A stretch of 64,000 nt of DNA from Cyanobacteria bacterium FACHB-DQ100 (GCA_014695195.1 JACJNW010000032.1:266030-330029); one strand, 5' to 3'. Shown: positions 9,243 to 17,821, numbered from the stretch's first letter. A program made the numbers and translations. Notes: generated by a model not told the origin, from the sequence alone.

Positions 9243-10283
9243 TTAAATCACTCCTCGTTGAGCCAAGCGCTCGATCGTGGCTAATTGAGTTTGGATAAAG
9301 TGTTTTCGCTCGATTTCACCGTTTAGCATGGTATTGCGGGGGTAAAACTCGGAATTATGATAGCTATCCACATACGCATCAAATCGCTGGCGTGCAAGCA
9401 TATTTCCTAGTCCGGGCTGCCGACGATAGCGACGGAGTGCCGCTAAATCAACTTCGGCAAACGCTGCCATACTTTCCCCTGCTCCGGTTTCAGCTAACAC
9501 TAATCCTCGATAATCCACAATCTTTGAACCCCCATCGACTGATGCGATCGGAATTGAACTATCCGCGATTCCGGCGGTGTTCGACGAAATCACATACATC
9601 ATATTTTCAACTGCCCGGCTAACTTTTGCAGCTTCTTTGGGCGATCGTGCTTGTCCATAAATTTCTGAAGTGGGATGAATTAAGATTTCTGCTCCCCGCA
9701 TTGCTAAACAGCGTGCGACTTCTGGAAATAGAATCTCATCCGATGCAACAGCGGCAAGATTACCAATCTCGGTTTTCGCAACCGGAAACACACCCTCTAG
9801 CCCGTAATGTTCAAGATACTGATCCCAAACATCATGAGGCGTTGGCGCAAACAGCGAGTTCAACCGACGATACCGTAGAACGACAGATCCACTTGGATCT
9901 AAGACGAAACAAGTTTGAAAATACAAGCCCGGAAAATGTGGATCAAGTTCGTAAGCATTGCCTGCTAGGAAGATGCGATGTTTTTGAGCAATCTTTCCCA
10001 ATGCTTCATACTCTGCGCCTGATATTTCTAAACAAGCTTTGTCTGCCCAATCTTCTAGAGATTCGCCCATCGGAAAGCCTGTGAGAAAATACTCTGGTAA
10101 TACGATTAAACGACAATCAGACCCAATAAAAGCTAGGCTCACAGCAATCTGCTGATCTAAACGATCGAGGGCTTGCTGCATTTTTAATCGCGCGGAAGCG
10201 CGATCGCGGCTTTGATTGATCGCGTGACAGGTGACTTGAAGTGCTAATGCCTTGTAAGCCAGCCCGTTTTCCATCAGTTTCAT
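9243..10283 (-). CDS. Nitrilase-superfamily protein with altered catalytic triad
   Basis: 346 residues with the carbon-nitrogen hydrolase fold. The glutamate of the usual Glu-Lys-Cys triad is present at E64 (LPEYFLTGF). By alignment, the lysine position reads arginine (R140 in YRRLN) and the nucleophilic cysteine position reads serine (S181 in AAVASDEILFPE, where active enzymes have a C-Y-D/E-x-x-FPE pattern). The rest of the fold (FPEVARCLAMRGAEILIHPTS) is well kept, so it is not a decayed gene. It may be a serine variant, a non-amidase enzyme or a binding protein. It is the first gene of a three-gene operon with the aldehyde dehydrogenase. Confidence 0.75.
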   Translation of the reverse strand: MKLMENGLAYKALALQVTCHAINQSRDRASARLKMQQALDRLDQQIAVSLAFIGSDCRLIVLPEYFLTGFPMGESLEDWADKACLEISGAEYEALGKIAQKHRIFLAGNAYELDPHFPGLYFQTCFVLDPSGSVVLRYRRLNSLFAPTPHDVWDQYLEHYGLEGVFPVAKTEIGNLAAVASDEILFPEVARCLAMRGAEILIHPTSEIYGQARSPKEAAKVSRAVENMMYVISSNTAGIADSSIPIASVDGGSKIVDYRGLVLAETGAGESMAAFAEVDLAALRRYRRQPGLGNMLARQRFDAYVDSYHNSEFYPRNTMLNGEIERKHFIQTQLATIERLAQRGVI

Positions 10284-10417
10284 GTTAGTTTCATGTTAAT
10301 TTAAGCGATGTTGGTTATTCTTTGACTCTAGAATGATGTGTGGGACTCATTCTTATTGAAGGCGATGAAAGCAAGAACCTTACACGATCGTCTTAAAAAT
10401 TTAATCTGGGCAGGCTG

Positions 10418-11218
10418 ATGATTTCAACTCAACTTCTGGATGCTAAATACTGGGTGAAGATTCGATCGTCGCTTGATCCGGCACGATCGAACTATTTAAT
10501 CTGGACTGGCGCGATTTACTCGTTTGTCCCCGGTGAGAAACGGCAATGTTTGTTCAAGATGGTTGGAATGAGTGTGAGCCGTTGTCTTCCAACTGAAGAA
10601 AATTGCTGGGCGTTTACCTCCAGAGAGTTAACGTATTACTTAGATCCTAAAACGGGCGAAAAGCTTCAAACTTGGACAAATCCTTGGACTGAAGAAACTG
10701 TACCTGTGATGCACGTTGCCAACAATCCGATTCAAGGAACCTTTAAAGGACAGTTTCCTGCTCAACTGGATGACGAAACCACAACGCTTACATTTGATAT
10801 CTTTCCTGCTTATCCAAATCCATTGAATGATCCAAAGTTCGCGGAATACTTTCCAAATCCTAATTATCAAGCGGCAGAATTGTTCAAATTTGTTGTTCCA
10901 TCTGCCGAACTCTTTGATGAGCAGCAACCTTCCGTTTCAAAAATATGGTTAGGTTGGGATCGGATTGGCCCTTGGCTACCTTGGATGAAAATGGGCGATC
11001 GCGCTGGGCACTTGATTTACAGCGCTTCAGGCTGCAAAGTAGCGGGATTTGATCAGCTACCGCAATTACTTCAAGACGAAATTAATACCCGAATGCCGCT
11101 CTATCGGGATGCACCGGCAGCACCGCTGGATACGGAAGATATGACTTCCTGGCTCTATTTCCAGCAGCATTTTGATGCGTATCTCGCTAAGGAAACGTTT
11201 CCGATTCCAGCCGCTTAG
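10418..11218 (+). CDS. DUF1838 family protein
   Basis: 266 residues matching the DUF1838 pattern. It has an RSNYLIWTGAIYSFVPGEKR start, the hallmark YLDPKTGEKLQTWTNPWTEE, and VMHVANNPI. No enzyme motif of a known class is visible, and no signal peptide or membrane helix. The family has no settled function but is often seen near catabolic enzymes. It diverges from the nitrilase-like operon (134-bp gap, probably a shared promoter region) and its stop overlaps the VOC gene on the other strand by 4 nt. Confidence 0.7.
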   Translation: MISTQLLDAKYWVKIRSSLDPARSNYLIWTGAIYSFVPGEKRQCLFKMVGMSVSRCLPTEENCWAFTSRELTYYLDPKTGEKLQTWTNPWTEETVPVMHVANNPIQGTFKGQFPAQLDDETTTLTFDIFPAYPNPLNDPKFAEYFPNPNYQAAELFKFVVPSAELFDEQQPSVSKIWLGWDRIGPWLPWMKMGDRAGHLIYSASGCKVAGFDQLPQLLQDEINTRMPLYRDAPAAPLDTEDMTSWLYFQQHFDAYLAKETFPIPAA

Positions 11219-12237
11219 CCTTCAATCAGTGTCCAAAAATAACCATCTGGAGCGATAAAAGAAAAACTACGATCGCCAAACTCATCCCGAACAATCTCAG
11301 TCACGCTGCGAGCCGAACTTGCTGTGATGCGATCGTGATAGTTCTCAATCTCTCTTACCCGATAGGTATAAAGCGACAGACCTAAGCATCCGGGTTGTGC
11401 TCGATCGAACCGACTCGGCAATGAATAAGCTTCTGGAAATCGCACAATATACAATCGTCCCGATCGCGCTGATTGCCAATCAGTAACAGACGATCGTGGA
11501 TCATCAAATGCAGTCACAATGAACTTTTCGCCGGGTTGTAAGTCAAAAATTTCCCGTCCTGCCTGCGAAGATTCATAACTTGTCTCGACATCATCCCGAA
11601 CGCGCAAGAGTCCCAGAACATCTTCATAGAACCTCAGCGTTTCCTTGCGATCGTCTTGAACAATCAGCCCCATATGCGTAATCTGACTCGCTTTCAAGGC
11701 TGCCTGCTGATTAATTTGACCATAGTTCAGCACCGTGTATCCAAAGCGTTGAAACAGTACCTGTCGAGTGAGCGGTTGCAGCAATAGCATTTCTCGAACC
11801 CCGATCGCGGAATCAATAAACGGGCGCATTTGGTGCTCTTTGTTGTAAATCTTTTCCCAGTGCGGCAATGTATAACGAATTGGAAGTCCTGCTCGATCAG
11901 CTTCTTCCGCATGATTGAGAAGCGTTAAAACATCTGCTGTCATAGTCGTTGCCCATCGATTCCCTCTGACTTTCATTGATTCCAGCGCTAAACCCTCATT
12001 TCGGGGCTGTTCCCATTGCATTAAACGGATTAAGCCGTGATCAGATGCTTGGTGACTCAGGCGAACGGATTGCAATGAAGAGTCCACTTGATAGAGGGTT
12101 TGGGCGATCGCAGCAGAAAGTTTTCCTGCTTGAGCCATCTCATATCCAAAATGCTGCCAATACTCGATCGCGGATTCTATGTCAGAAACACCGATACAGA
12201 CTTCGTAAATTCCAGCGATCGCAGAGGACAAAGACAT
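11215..12237 (-). CDS. VOC-superfamily (glyoxalase/extradiol dioxygenase-like) protein
   Basis: 340 residues containing two vicinal-oxygen-chelate modules. The first lies at about 8-130 (IYEVCIGVSDIESAIEYWQHFGYEMAQ), the second at about 185-338 (ITHMGLIVQDDRKETLRFYEDVLGLLRV ending FIAPDGYFWTLIEG). Such paired modules occur in extradiol ring-cleaving dioxygenases and glyoxalase-like isomerases. In the second module the H of ITHMGL is a plausible metal ligand, and no full 2-His-1-Glu set could be assigned with confidence. Its place beside an amidohydrolase, aldehyde dehydrogenase and reductase suggests ring cleavage or isomerisation in the same route. Confidence 0.7.
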   Translation of the reverse strand: MSLSSAIAGIYEVCIGVSDIESAIEYWQHFGYEMAQAGKLSAAIAQTLYQVDSSLQSVRLSHQASDHGLIRLMQWEQPRNEGLALESMKVRGNRWATTMTADVLTLLNHAEEADRAGLPIRYTLPHWEKIYNKEHQMRPFIDSAIGVREMLLLQPLTRQVLFQRFGYTVLNYGQINQQAALKASQITHMGLIVQDDRKETLRFYEDVLGLLRVRDDVETSYESSQAGREIFDLQPGEKFIVTAFDDPRSSVTDWQSARSGRLYIVRFPEAYSLPSRFDRAQPGCLGLSLYTYRVREIENYHDRITASSARSVTEIVRDEFGDRSFSFIAPDGYFWTLIEG

Positions 12238-12678
12238 AACTATTCTAAGAAGGTCAACGATGTCATTGTGTCAGCCGATGAATTAGATTGCAACTTGTAA
12301 CGTTTTTTGACAAACACCAATGATGTAACACTTCTCCAAAGATTGCTATAACCCTATGTGGGTCACAATGCTTTACTTCAAGTAACTATAGGATACTGTC
12401 GGTAACTCATACCAGATTGATTTGTGGATGCGACAGATTCTCGCCCCCCAAATCCCCCACGCGTGGGGGACTTCAAGCCAAATCTGTTTCGGATTCTCAA
12501 AGTCCCCAGTATGGGGGATTTGGGGGGCGAGAATCTGTCGCATCCACAAATCAATCTGGTATTACATGGCTGTAATTATCTGGCAAATGCTGCGGCTCTA
12601 CTCCTTAGAAACGGGGTAAACCTCTGCACCATCCCATCTTAAGCTAGATCAAAGTCATGGCGGCTAGTAGGAACAAAG
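12238..12678. other. Intergenic region holding MITE copy 2
   Basis: 441 bp between the VOC and DUF1294 genes. Apart from the palindromic element at 12409-12562 no coding region, RNA or clear promoter was recognised. Short open frames here lie inside the palindrome. Confidence 0.6.
12409..12562. repeat. MITE-like palindromic element, copy 2 (perfect terminal inverted repeats)
   Basis: 154-bp element whose two ends are perfect inverted repeats over about 41 bp: it starts ATACCAGATTGATTTGTGGA and the far end is its exact complement. The interior has the GGGGGACTT and AGTCCCC arms seen in the other copies. The symmetry is far better than in copies 1, 3, 4 and 5, which suggests a younger or homogenised copy. 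A transcript would fold into one long hairpin. Confidence 0.9.
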
Positions 12679-12930
12679 CTAAGCCCATAGCATTCTTCCC
12701 AAAAACAGCCAAAACAACCATGCAATGTAATGAATGATAACGATCGCCCAAAACGCAGCTTGATAAGGCTCTTTCTGACTTTTGTGCCGCAGCATTCGCT
12801 GGGCGATAAACCCACCCAACCATCCACCTGCAAGTTCACATAGATGTAGCGTTTGTTCAGGGGTGCGCCAGTCCTTGCGGTTAGCACGAGATTTATCATC
12901 AGCGTATAGCGCGTAGGTTACTAAACTCAT
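12679..12930 (-). CDS. DUF1294 small membrane protein
   Basis: 83 residues. N-terminal polar stretch YALYADDKSRANRKDWRTPE, then GGWLGGFIAQRMLRHKSQKEPY and a hydrophobic C-terminus AFWAIVIIHYIAWLFWLFLG. This is the full-length pattern of DUF1294 proteins (elsewhere the membrane half of cold-shock/DUF1294 fusions). It is probably an inner or thylakoid membrane protein with two helices. Function unknown. It sits 40 bp downstream of the modBC gene on the same strand, but the family has no known molybdenum link. Confidence 0.75.
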   Translation of the reverse strand: MSLVTYALYADDKSRANRKDWRTPEQTLHLCELAGGWLGGFIAQRMLRHKSQKEPYQAAFWAIVIIHYIAWLFWLFLGRMLWA

Positions 12931-12970
12931 CGTATGTTAACAACGAAAGCTTATTAACCAATCTTTCCAT

Positions 12971-14785
12971 CTAAGCTTGTAGTAGCATCAACCGAGTCGG
13001 CTCAAGCTGAACAAACCAAGGAAAATCTTTGTATTTTATAACGTTCCATTTCTCTTTGAAAACTTCAGCTTGAATGTGATAATCCTGTCGATCGACAATA
13101 TCCGATGTGAACTTCAGAAAAACGGTCATTCGGTGCGGCGTTTCACTTGTGGCAACCAACCAGCAAGGAAACGCATTTTCCGCAGTTGGATCGTCTGTAA
13201 ATCGAATCTGATGGGCACGAATTCCGGCATAAGCGAATCGATCGGGTAAGGGTTCAATTACTCGTAAGCGAATGCCCCAATCTATTGCATAAATCTCTTG
13301 TTCTGTGATGACTTGGACTGGAGAAATGTTCTTGCATCCGGTCAGTTGAGCCACACCTAATCTACCGGGTCTTGCAAAAATGTCATGCTTTGAACCATAT
13401 GCAAGCGTCTGTCCTTGCTCCAGAACAATCAAATCATCACACACTCGATACGCTTCTTCTAAGTTGTGAGTGACAAACAAGCTCACGCCCTTAAACTCTC
13501 GGAGTCGTGCAATCACTTCTTGTTCCATTTGGCTCCGCAGAGGGGTATCTAAGGCTGAAAAAGGTTCATCGAGCAGAACTACCTCTGGCTCACTTGCAAG
13601 TACCCGCGCTAATGCAACTCGCTGCTGTTGTCCGCCAGACAATTGATGCGGATAGCGATCGCCATACCCTTGTAATTGTACTGAATCCAATTGAGCTTCG
13701 ATGCGCTGACGTGCTTCACGTTTAGCAAGAGACTTTGGTAAGCCAAAAGCAATGTTTTCTGCAACAGTTAGGTTCGGAAATAAAGCGTAGTTCTGCACCA
13801 GAAAACCGACTTTGCGATCGCGGCTCGGTACATTAATTCCTGCCTTTGCATCAAACAAAACTCGTCCGTTGAGAACAATTCGTCCTTGTGTTGGACTTTC
13901 CATTCCTGCAATACAGCGTAGTAACATACTCTTTCCTGCACCTGATCCCCCTAGCATTCCTAGCGTTGATTTTGTTGCACTGAAAGTCAGATCTAAGTCG
14001 AAGGCTGGAAGCTGCTTTTGAATGTCAACAAATAAACCGGATGAAGTTGGAGAAATTGCTGCAACTGCTTTATGATTTGGCTTTCTGGCGGTTCGCAGCA
14101 GTTTCAATTGCTGCTGTCGGTCTTGCCAGAAGTTGACCGCAAAGATTCCAGACAGCGAAATCAATAGAATCATCACTGCCCAGAACCAAGCCTCATTCAT
14201 TGCGCCCGCTTCTACAGCAAAATAAATTGCCATTGGAATCGTCTGCGTTTGTCCAGGAATGTTGCCTGCTAACATCAAGGTCGCCCCGAATTCACCTAAT
14301 GCCCTGGCAAACCCCAGTACCGCACCTGCTAACACTCCCGGCAATGCTAAAGGCAGCAGAACTCGACGGAACACTGTCCATTCTGAAGCTCCTAAAGTCC
14401 GAGCAACGGCTAAGAAGTTCTCGTCAATCTGCTCGAACGCTCCTAATGCGGTTCGATACATCAAGGGGAATGAAACGACTGTTGCCGTGAGCACGGCTCC
14501 ATACCAGGTGAATACAAGGCTGAAATCGATCGACCCCAACAACTGCCCCACCCAGCCATTCTTACCAAACACCAACAGCAGCAAAAAGCCCACCACAGTC
14601 GGCGGCAGGATCAACGGAGAGACAAAGATTCCTTCAAGAATAAATTTTCCCTTGCCGCGATAGTTCAGCATCCAATAGGCAATAGCGACTCCTGCAAAGA
14701 AGGTAAAGACAGTTGCGATCGCGGCTACTTTCAGCGAGATCCACAATGGAGACAGATCAAGGGGAACAGTCATTGCTACATTCAT
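12971..14785 (-). CDS. modBC: Fused molybdate ABC transporter permease/ATP-binding protein (ModBC)
   Basis: 604 residues, two proteins in one chain. Residues 1-225 are the ModB permease, with five to six helices and the GASEWTVFRRVLLPLALPGVLAG and ALGEFGATLML coupling loops. After a linker, residues 250-600 are the ModC ATPase: Walker A GGSGAGKS, signature LSGGQQQR, Walker B VVLLDEPFSALD, and the H-loop histidine in FVTHNLEEA. The ATPase C-terminus carries an accessory domain. Fusion of modB and modC is known in cyanobacteria. It lies 12 nt downstream of modA, so the two form one operon, probably controlled by the divergent Mop-domain protein. Confidence 0.93.
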   Translation of the reverse strand: MNVAMTVPLDLSPLWISLKVAAIATVFTFFAGVAIAYWMLNYRGKGKFILEGIFVSPLILPPTVVGFLLLLVFGKNGWVGQLLGSIDFSLVFTWYGAVLTATVVSFPLMYRTALGAFEQIDENFLAVARTLGASEWTVFRRVLLPLALPGVLAGAVLGFARALGEFGATLMLAGNIPGQTQTIPMAIYFAVEAGAMNEAWFWAVMILLISLSGIFAVNFWQDRQQQLKLLRTARKPNHKAVAAISPTSSGLFVDIQKQLPAFDLDLTFSATKSTLGMLGGSGAGKSMLLRCIAGMESPTQGRIVLNGRVLFDAKAGINVPSRDRKVGFLVQNYALFPNLTVAENIAFGLPKSLAKREARQRIEAQLDSVQLQGYGDRYPHQLSGGQQQRVALARVLASEPEVVLLDEPFSALDTPLRSQMEQEVIARLREFKGVSLFVTHNLEEAYRVCDDLIVLEQGQTLAYGSKHDIFARPGRLGVAQLTGCKNISPVQVITEQEIYAIDWGIRLRVIEPLPDRFAYAGIRAHQIRFTDDPTAENAFPCWLVATSETPHRMTVFLKFTSDIVDRQDYHIQAEVFKEKWNVIKYKDFPWFVQLEPTRLMLLQA

Positions 14786-14797
14786 TCGACAAAATTG

Positions 14798-15583
14798 CTA
14801 TTTCGGCCCAATAAATCCGTACTTGCGGAATACGCCTCTCGCTTCATTACTGGATAGATACTGCAAAAAGGATTTGGCTACATCGACATTCTTGCTGCTC
14901 TTCAACACTGCTATCGGATAAACAATTTGCGAATGAAAGCTCTCAGCAGCAATGGCAGCAATTTTCACTTTATCGGAGATCTGAGCATCGGTCACATAAA
15001 CAAACCCTGCATCCGCATTGCCGCTTTCAACCGCCGCGAGAACTTGCCGCACATTGTTCGCATAAACGAGCTTAGAGTTGAGATCGTTGGACAGATTCAG
15101 CTTTTGCAACACCTGTTCAGCATACTGTCCGGCAGGAACGCTTCTCGGTTCACCGATCGCCACTCGCTTAATTTCCGGCTCTTTAAGACTTGAGAAGCTT
15201 GTGACGATTCTTGAGGCTTTGGGAACGACGATCGCTAATCGATTGTTTGCTAAGTTACCGCGAGTTCCCGGAACTAATGCGCCTCTTTGATCGAGTGTAT
15301 CCATTTGCCGTCTTGCGGCTGAGATAAAAATGTCAGCAGGTGCGCCTTGCTCGATTTGCTGAAGTAAAGCACCAGATGCCCCGAAGTTATAGGTCAAATC
15401 CACATCAGCGCGAGTCTTTTGATACAGAGGCTCAATTTCCTCTAGCACCTCTTTAAGACTGGCTGCCGCAGAGACTAATAAAGTGGTGTTTGCTGTGGTG
15501 GGTTGAGCGAACTGTAAGCCAAGCACGATCGAGAAGCTAATCAGAGCAACACTCAAAACCGTCAGGAAGTGTTTACGTTTCAT
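14798..15583 (-). CDS. modA: Molybdate ABC transporter substrate-binding protein
   Basis: 261 residues. N-terminal signal peptide KRKHFLTVLSVALISFSIVL, then the ModA-type periplasmic fold: TLLVSAAASLKEVLEEI, DLTYNFGASGALLQQIEQGAPADIF, and IGEPRSVPAGQYAEQVLQ with anion-binding serines. ModA captures molybdate or tungstate in the periplasm and delivers it to ModB. It is the first gene of the mod operon and diverges from the RHH-Mop regulator with only 83 bp between starts. That gap holds repeated TACCAA sites, which suggests metal-dependent repression. Confidence 0.93.
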   Translation of the reverse strand: MKRKHFLTVLSVALISFSIVLGLQFAQPTTANTTLLVSAAASLKEVLEEIEPLYQKTRADVDLTYNFGASGALLQQIEQGAPADIFISAARRQMDTLDQRGALVPGTRGNLANNRLAIVVPKASRIVTSFSSLKEPEIKRVAIGEPRSVPAGQYAEQVLQKLNLSNDLNSKLVYANNVRQVLAAVESGNADAGFVYVTDAQISDKVKIAAIAAESFHSQIVYPIAVLKSSKNVDVAKSFLQYLSSNEARGVFRKYGFIGPK

Positions 15584-15622
15584 ACAATTCTGTTTAGGAT
15601 AAGAATCCTGAACGTTAATAGA

Positions 15623-15661
15623 CCTTTACCAACTTATCAGCCTTTACCAACTAAATTGGTA
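15623..15661. promoter_or_regulatory. Candidate operator: repeated TACCAA sites between modA and the Mop regulator
   Basis: The 83-bp divergent promoter region has a 12-bp direct repeat CCTTTACCAACT at 15623-15634 and 15641-15652 (18-bp period). The second copy forms an inverted repeat TACCAA-N5-TTGGTA at 15645-15661. So the hexamer occurs three times, ending 5 bp before the regulator start codon. Ribbon-helix-helix proteins bind such short repeated half-sites, so autoregulation plus control of modA is a reasonable inference. Confidence 0.65.
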
Positions 15662-15666
15662 GCGTA

Positions 15667-16089
15667 ATGCCCAGAAAAGATCAAGGATGGATCACATTTC
15701 AAACCTCTGAGGAGGAGCGGCAGCTTCTAGAGGCGATATGCCAACGATCACAGCGTACCAAAACTGAGGTGCTGCGGGAGATGCTGCGGGGGTTAAAGCA
15801 GTCCAGCGATTCTGAGACGACCAAGGAAATAGCTCAAGAAGCGGCTATCGATCGGGCTGTAAATTCATCGAAGAAACCGCTCAAGGTGAGTTCTCGCAAT
15901 GTTTTGGAAGGGAAAGTGAAGCGACTGGTGAAAGGGTCGATTCATACGGAGGTGACGATCGAAGTGATGCATCGGGTAGAGTTAATTTCGACGATTACAA
16001 CGACCTCAGCCGAAGTTTTGGAACTCGAAGAAGGTAAAACGGCTTATGCAGTGATTAAGTCGAGCGATGTTGTAATTGCGATGGAATGA
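15667..16089 (+). CDS. Ribbon-helix-helix / Mop (TOBE) fusion, probable molybdate-responsive regulator
   Basis: 140 residues. Residues 1-50 look like an RHH DNA-binding domain (GWITFQTSEEERQLLEAICQ, then RSQRTKTEVLREMLRG). A polar linker follows, then a single Mop/TOBE molybdate-binding domain from about 74 to 139 (SSRNVLEGKVKRLVKGSIHT, ending GKTAYAVIKSSDVVIAM). This replaces the winged-helix of classical ModE by an RHH domain. It diverges from modA over a gap with repeated TACCAA sites, so it is probably the repressor of the mod operon and of itself. DNA binding and metal binding are inferred from domains, not shown. Confidence 0.75.
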   Translation: MPRKDQGWITFQTSEEERQLLEAICQRSQRTKTEVLREMLRGLKQSSDSETTKEIAQEAAIDRAVNSSKKPLKVSSRNVLEGKVKRLVKGSIHTEVTIEVMHRVELISTITTTSAEVLELEEGKTAYAVIKSSDVVIAME

Positions 16090-16189
16090 TTTACTGAACG
16101 GAAATGCTTGGATCATATTGCCATACGACAATGAATGTTCCAATTAACGTCAGTTCGATGAGTTTTTTCGCTTCGATTTGAGCCGATCA

Positions 16190-16293
16190 GCCCCCTAAAT
16201 CCCCCATTTTGGGGGACTTAGAGAATCGTGATCCCCCAAATTTAAGAGCCTTCTAAGCTTCAAAGTCCCCCACTTGTGGGGGATTTAGGGGGC
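16190..16293. repeat. Short relative of the MITE-like palindrome
   Basis: 104-bp palindromic unit GCCCCCTAAATCCCCCA ... TGGGGGATTTAGGGGGC with the internal GGGGGACTT and AAGTCCCCC arms of the full element. The outer ATACC termini are missing, so it is a truncated or distinct subfamily member. Confidence 0.7.
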
Positions 16294-16321
16294 TACCCGC
16301 AGATCCAAACGCAGCCAAGAC

Positions 16322-16519
16322 TTGTATCGAACTCACGTCCAATTACAACAATTTGGAAGACTTGCTCCAGTTGGGCTGAGATTCCGCACTTATGATGTCA
16401 AGCTTGATTCGGTATGGCAGGACTATGCCGACACGATTCTCGCGCTGCCAGCCATGCAAAAATGGTTGAACAGTGCGATTTCTGAACCCGAAGTAATGTC
16501 AACGTTCGAGTCGCGATGA
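16322..16519 (+). pseudogene. Glutathione S-transferase C-terminal remnant
   Basis: A 65-codon open frame whose product carries APVGLRFRTYDVKLD and YADTILALPAMQKWLNSAIS, the conserved end of bacterial GST C-terminal domains (usually APVALRF.TY...L...C..Y.D.IL.LPAM.EW). The thioredoxin-like N-terminal half and about half of the C-terminal domain are absent. A truncated MITE lies 28 bp upstream. It is read as a decayed gene rather than a small protein. About 60 bp further on another short frame (LESLQGIRVEDTFKQLNI) may be debris of a second gene. Confidence 0.6.
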
Positions 16520-16609
16520 GGCCACAAATTTGGAGTCATTGCAAGGAATTAGGGTTGAAGACACCTTCAAACAACTCAACATCGCCGTCACCTGGGAACG
16601 TGATCTTTA

Positions 16610-17821
16610 CTAACTTCCCCTACTTTGGCTCGATCGACGCTCAATCATTTCTCGCCTCACCAACGGCTTACCCACTGCAACCCGTGGAAGCCGATGCTTA
16701 AATCCACACAGAATTTCCCAAGAGATTGTGCCGAGTAGATTCGCCCAGTCGTCTGCCAAAATCTTTTCGTTGCCGTCCTGCCCCAACAGCGTTACAACTT
16801 CACCTTCCTGCAATGCTGGAATATGGCTCACATCCAGCATCAACTGATCCATTGTGATTGACCCAATTTGCTTTGCGTGTTGTCCCCGAACTAACGCAGT
16901 CATCTTGTTCGATAAATTACGCGGTACGCCATCTGCATACCCGATTCCAATCACCGCAATCTGAGTTTCACGATCGGCAATAAACCGATATCCATAGCTC
17001 ACTCCGGTTCCCGCTTGAATGGTTTTCACCTGCGTCACCCGCGCTTTCACCTGCATCACCGGACGCAAATCCAAGCGCGACCGCAAATGCTCTGCCGGAT
17101 AAAGTCCATACAGCAAAAGCCCTGTCCGCACCATGTCATAGTGCAAGCTCGGATCAACAATCGTCCCGGCTGAGTTCGCCAAATGAAAGCGGGGATGTTT
17201 TCCACTCAGGTTGTAACCACAGGCACGAAGTCCCGATTCATAGCGATGCTGCTGTTGTTGCCGGATAGTCGGATCAAGATCTTCGGCAGTTGCTAAATGT
17301 GAATAAATACTCTCGATCGATAGATTCGGCAAGCTCTTCACTAACTGCACAAACTCGACTGCATTTTCCCAAGAAGTTCCTAAACGCGACATTCCCGTAT
17401 CTAGTTTGAGATGAATCGGCAACACACTCTGTCGCACCGATTCTGAGAATACTAAGGCTTGCTTGGGAGTACAGAGAGTGGGTTGAAGCTGCCAATGCTC
17501 GATCGCTCGAATCTGCTCTGCGGTATGTGTCGCGCCTAGAACTAAAATCGGCGCTTCGATTCCCGCTTCGCGTAGCTCGATCCCTTCTGGAATCGTCGCC
17601 ACCCCTAGCCAAGTCGCTCCTGCTTGCAAAACAGTCTGCGCCACCGTCACCGCCCCATGGCCGTAAGCATCAGCTTTCACCACTGCCATTAGCTCAGTTT
17701 TGGCAGAAATCAGGCTAAGAATCTGCTGCACATTATGAGACAGTGCCGCCAGATCAATCTCAACCCAAGCGCGCTCCCGCTGCATCAAGGCAATACTCGA
17801 ACTTTGATCCCAACTCAGCAT
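16610..17821 (-). CDS. alr: Alanine racemase
   Basis: About 403 residues. PLP-dependent fold III barrel: the Schiff-base lysine lies in AVVKADAYGHG near the N-terminus and the catalytic tyrosine in GIGYADGVPRNL. HLKLDTGMSRLG and SYGYRF are also typical. The enzyme supplies D-alanine for peptidoglycan. The ATG at 17821 is preferred over the preceding GTG at 17824; an internal ATG 12 codons on (MQRERAWVEIDLAAL) is an alternative because family similarity begins there. It appears monocistronic, with the GST debris downstream. Confidence 0.95.
   Translation of the reverse strand: MLSWDQSSSIALMQRERAWVEIDLAALSHNVQQILSLISAKTELMAVVKADAYGHGAVTVAQTVLQAGATWLGVATIPEGIELREAGIEAPILVLGATHTAEQIRAIEHWQLQPTLCTPKQALVFSESVRQSVLPIHLKLDTGMSRLGTSWENAVEFVQLVKSLPNLSIESIYSHLATAEDLDPTIRQQQQHRYESGLRACGYNLSGKHPRFHLANSAGTIVDPSLHYDMVRTGLLLYGLYPAEHLRSRLDLRPVMQVKARVTQVKTIQAGTGVSYGYRFIADRETQIAVIGIGYADGVPRNLSNKMTALVRGQHAKQIGSITMDQLMLDVSHIPALQEGEVVTLLGQDGNEKILADDWANLLGTISWEILCGFKHRLPRVAVGKPLVRREMIERRSSQSRGS

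Noticed and set aside
16516..16701. 61-codon open frame between the GST relic and alr
   Set aside because: It overlaps the end of alr on the other strand and shows no family motif; another frame there (LESLQGIRVEDTFKQLNI) looks more protein-like but is too short to call.
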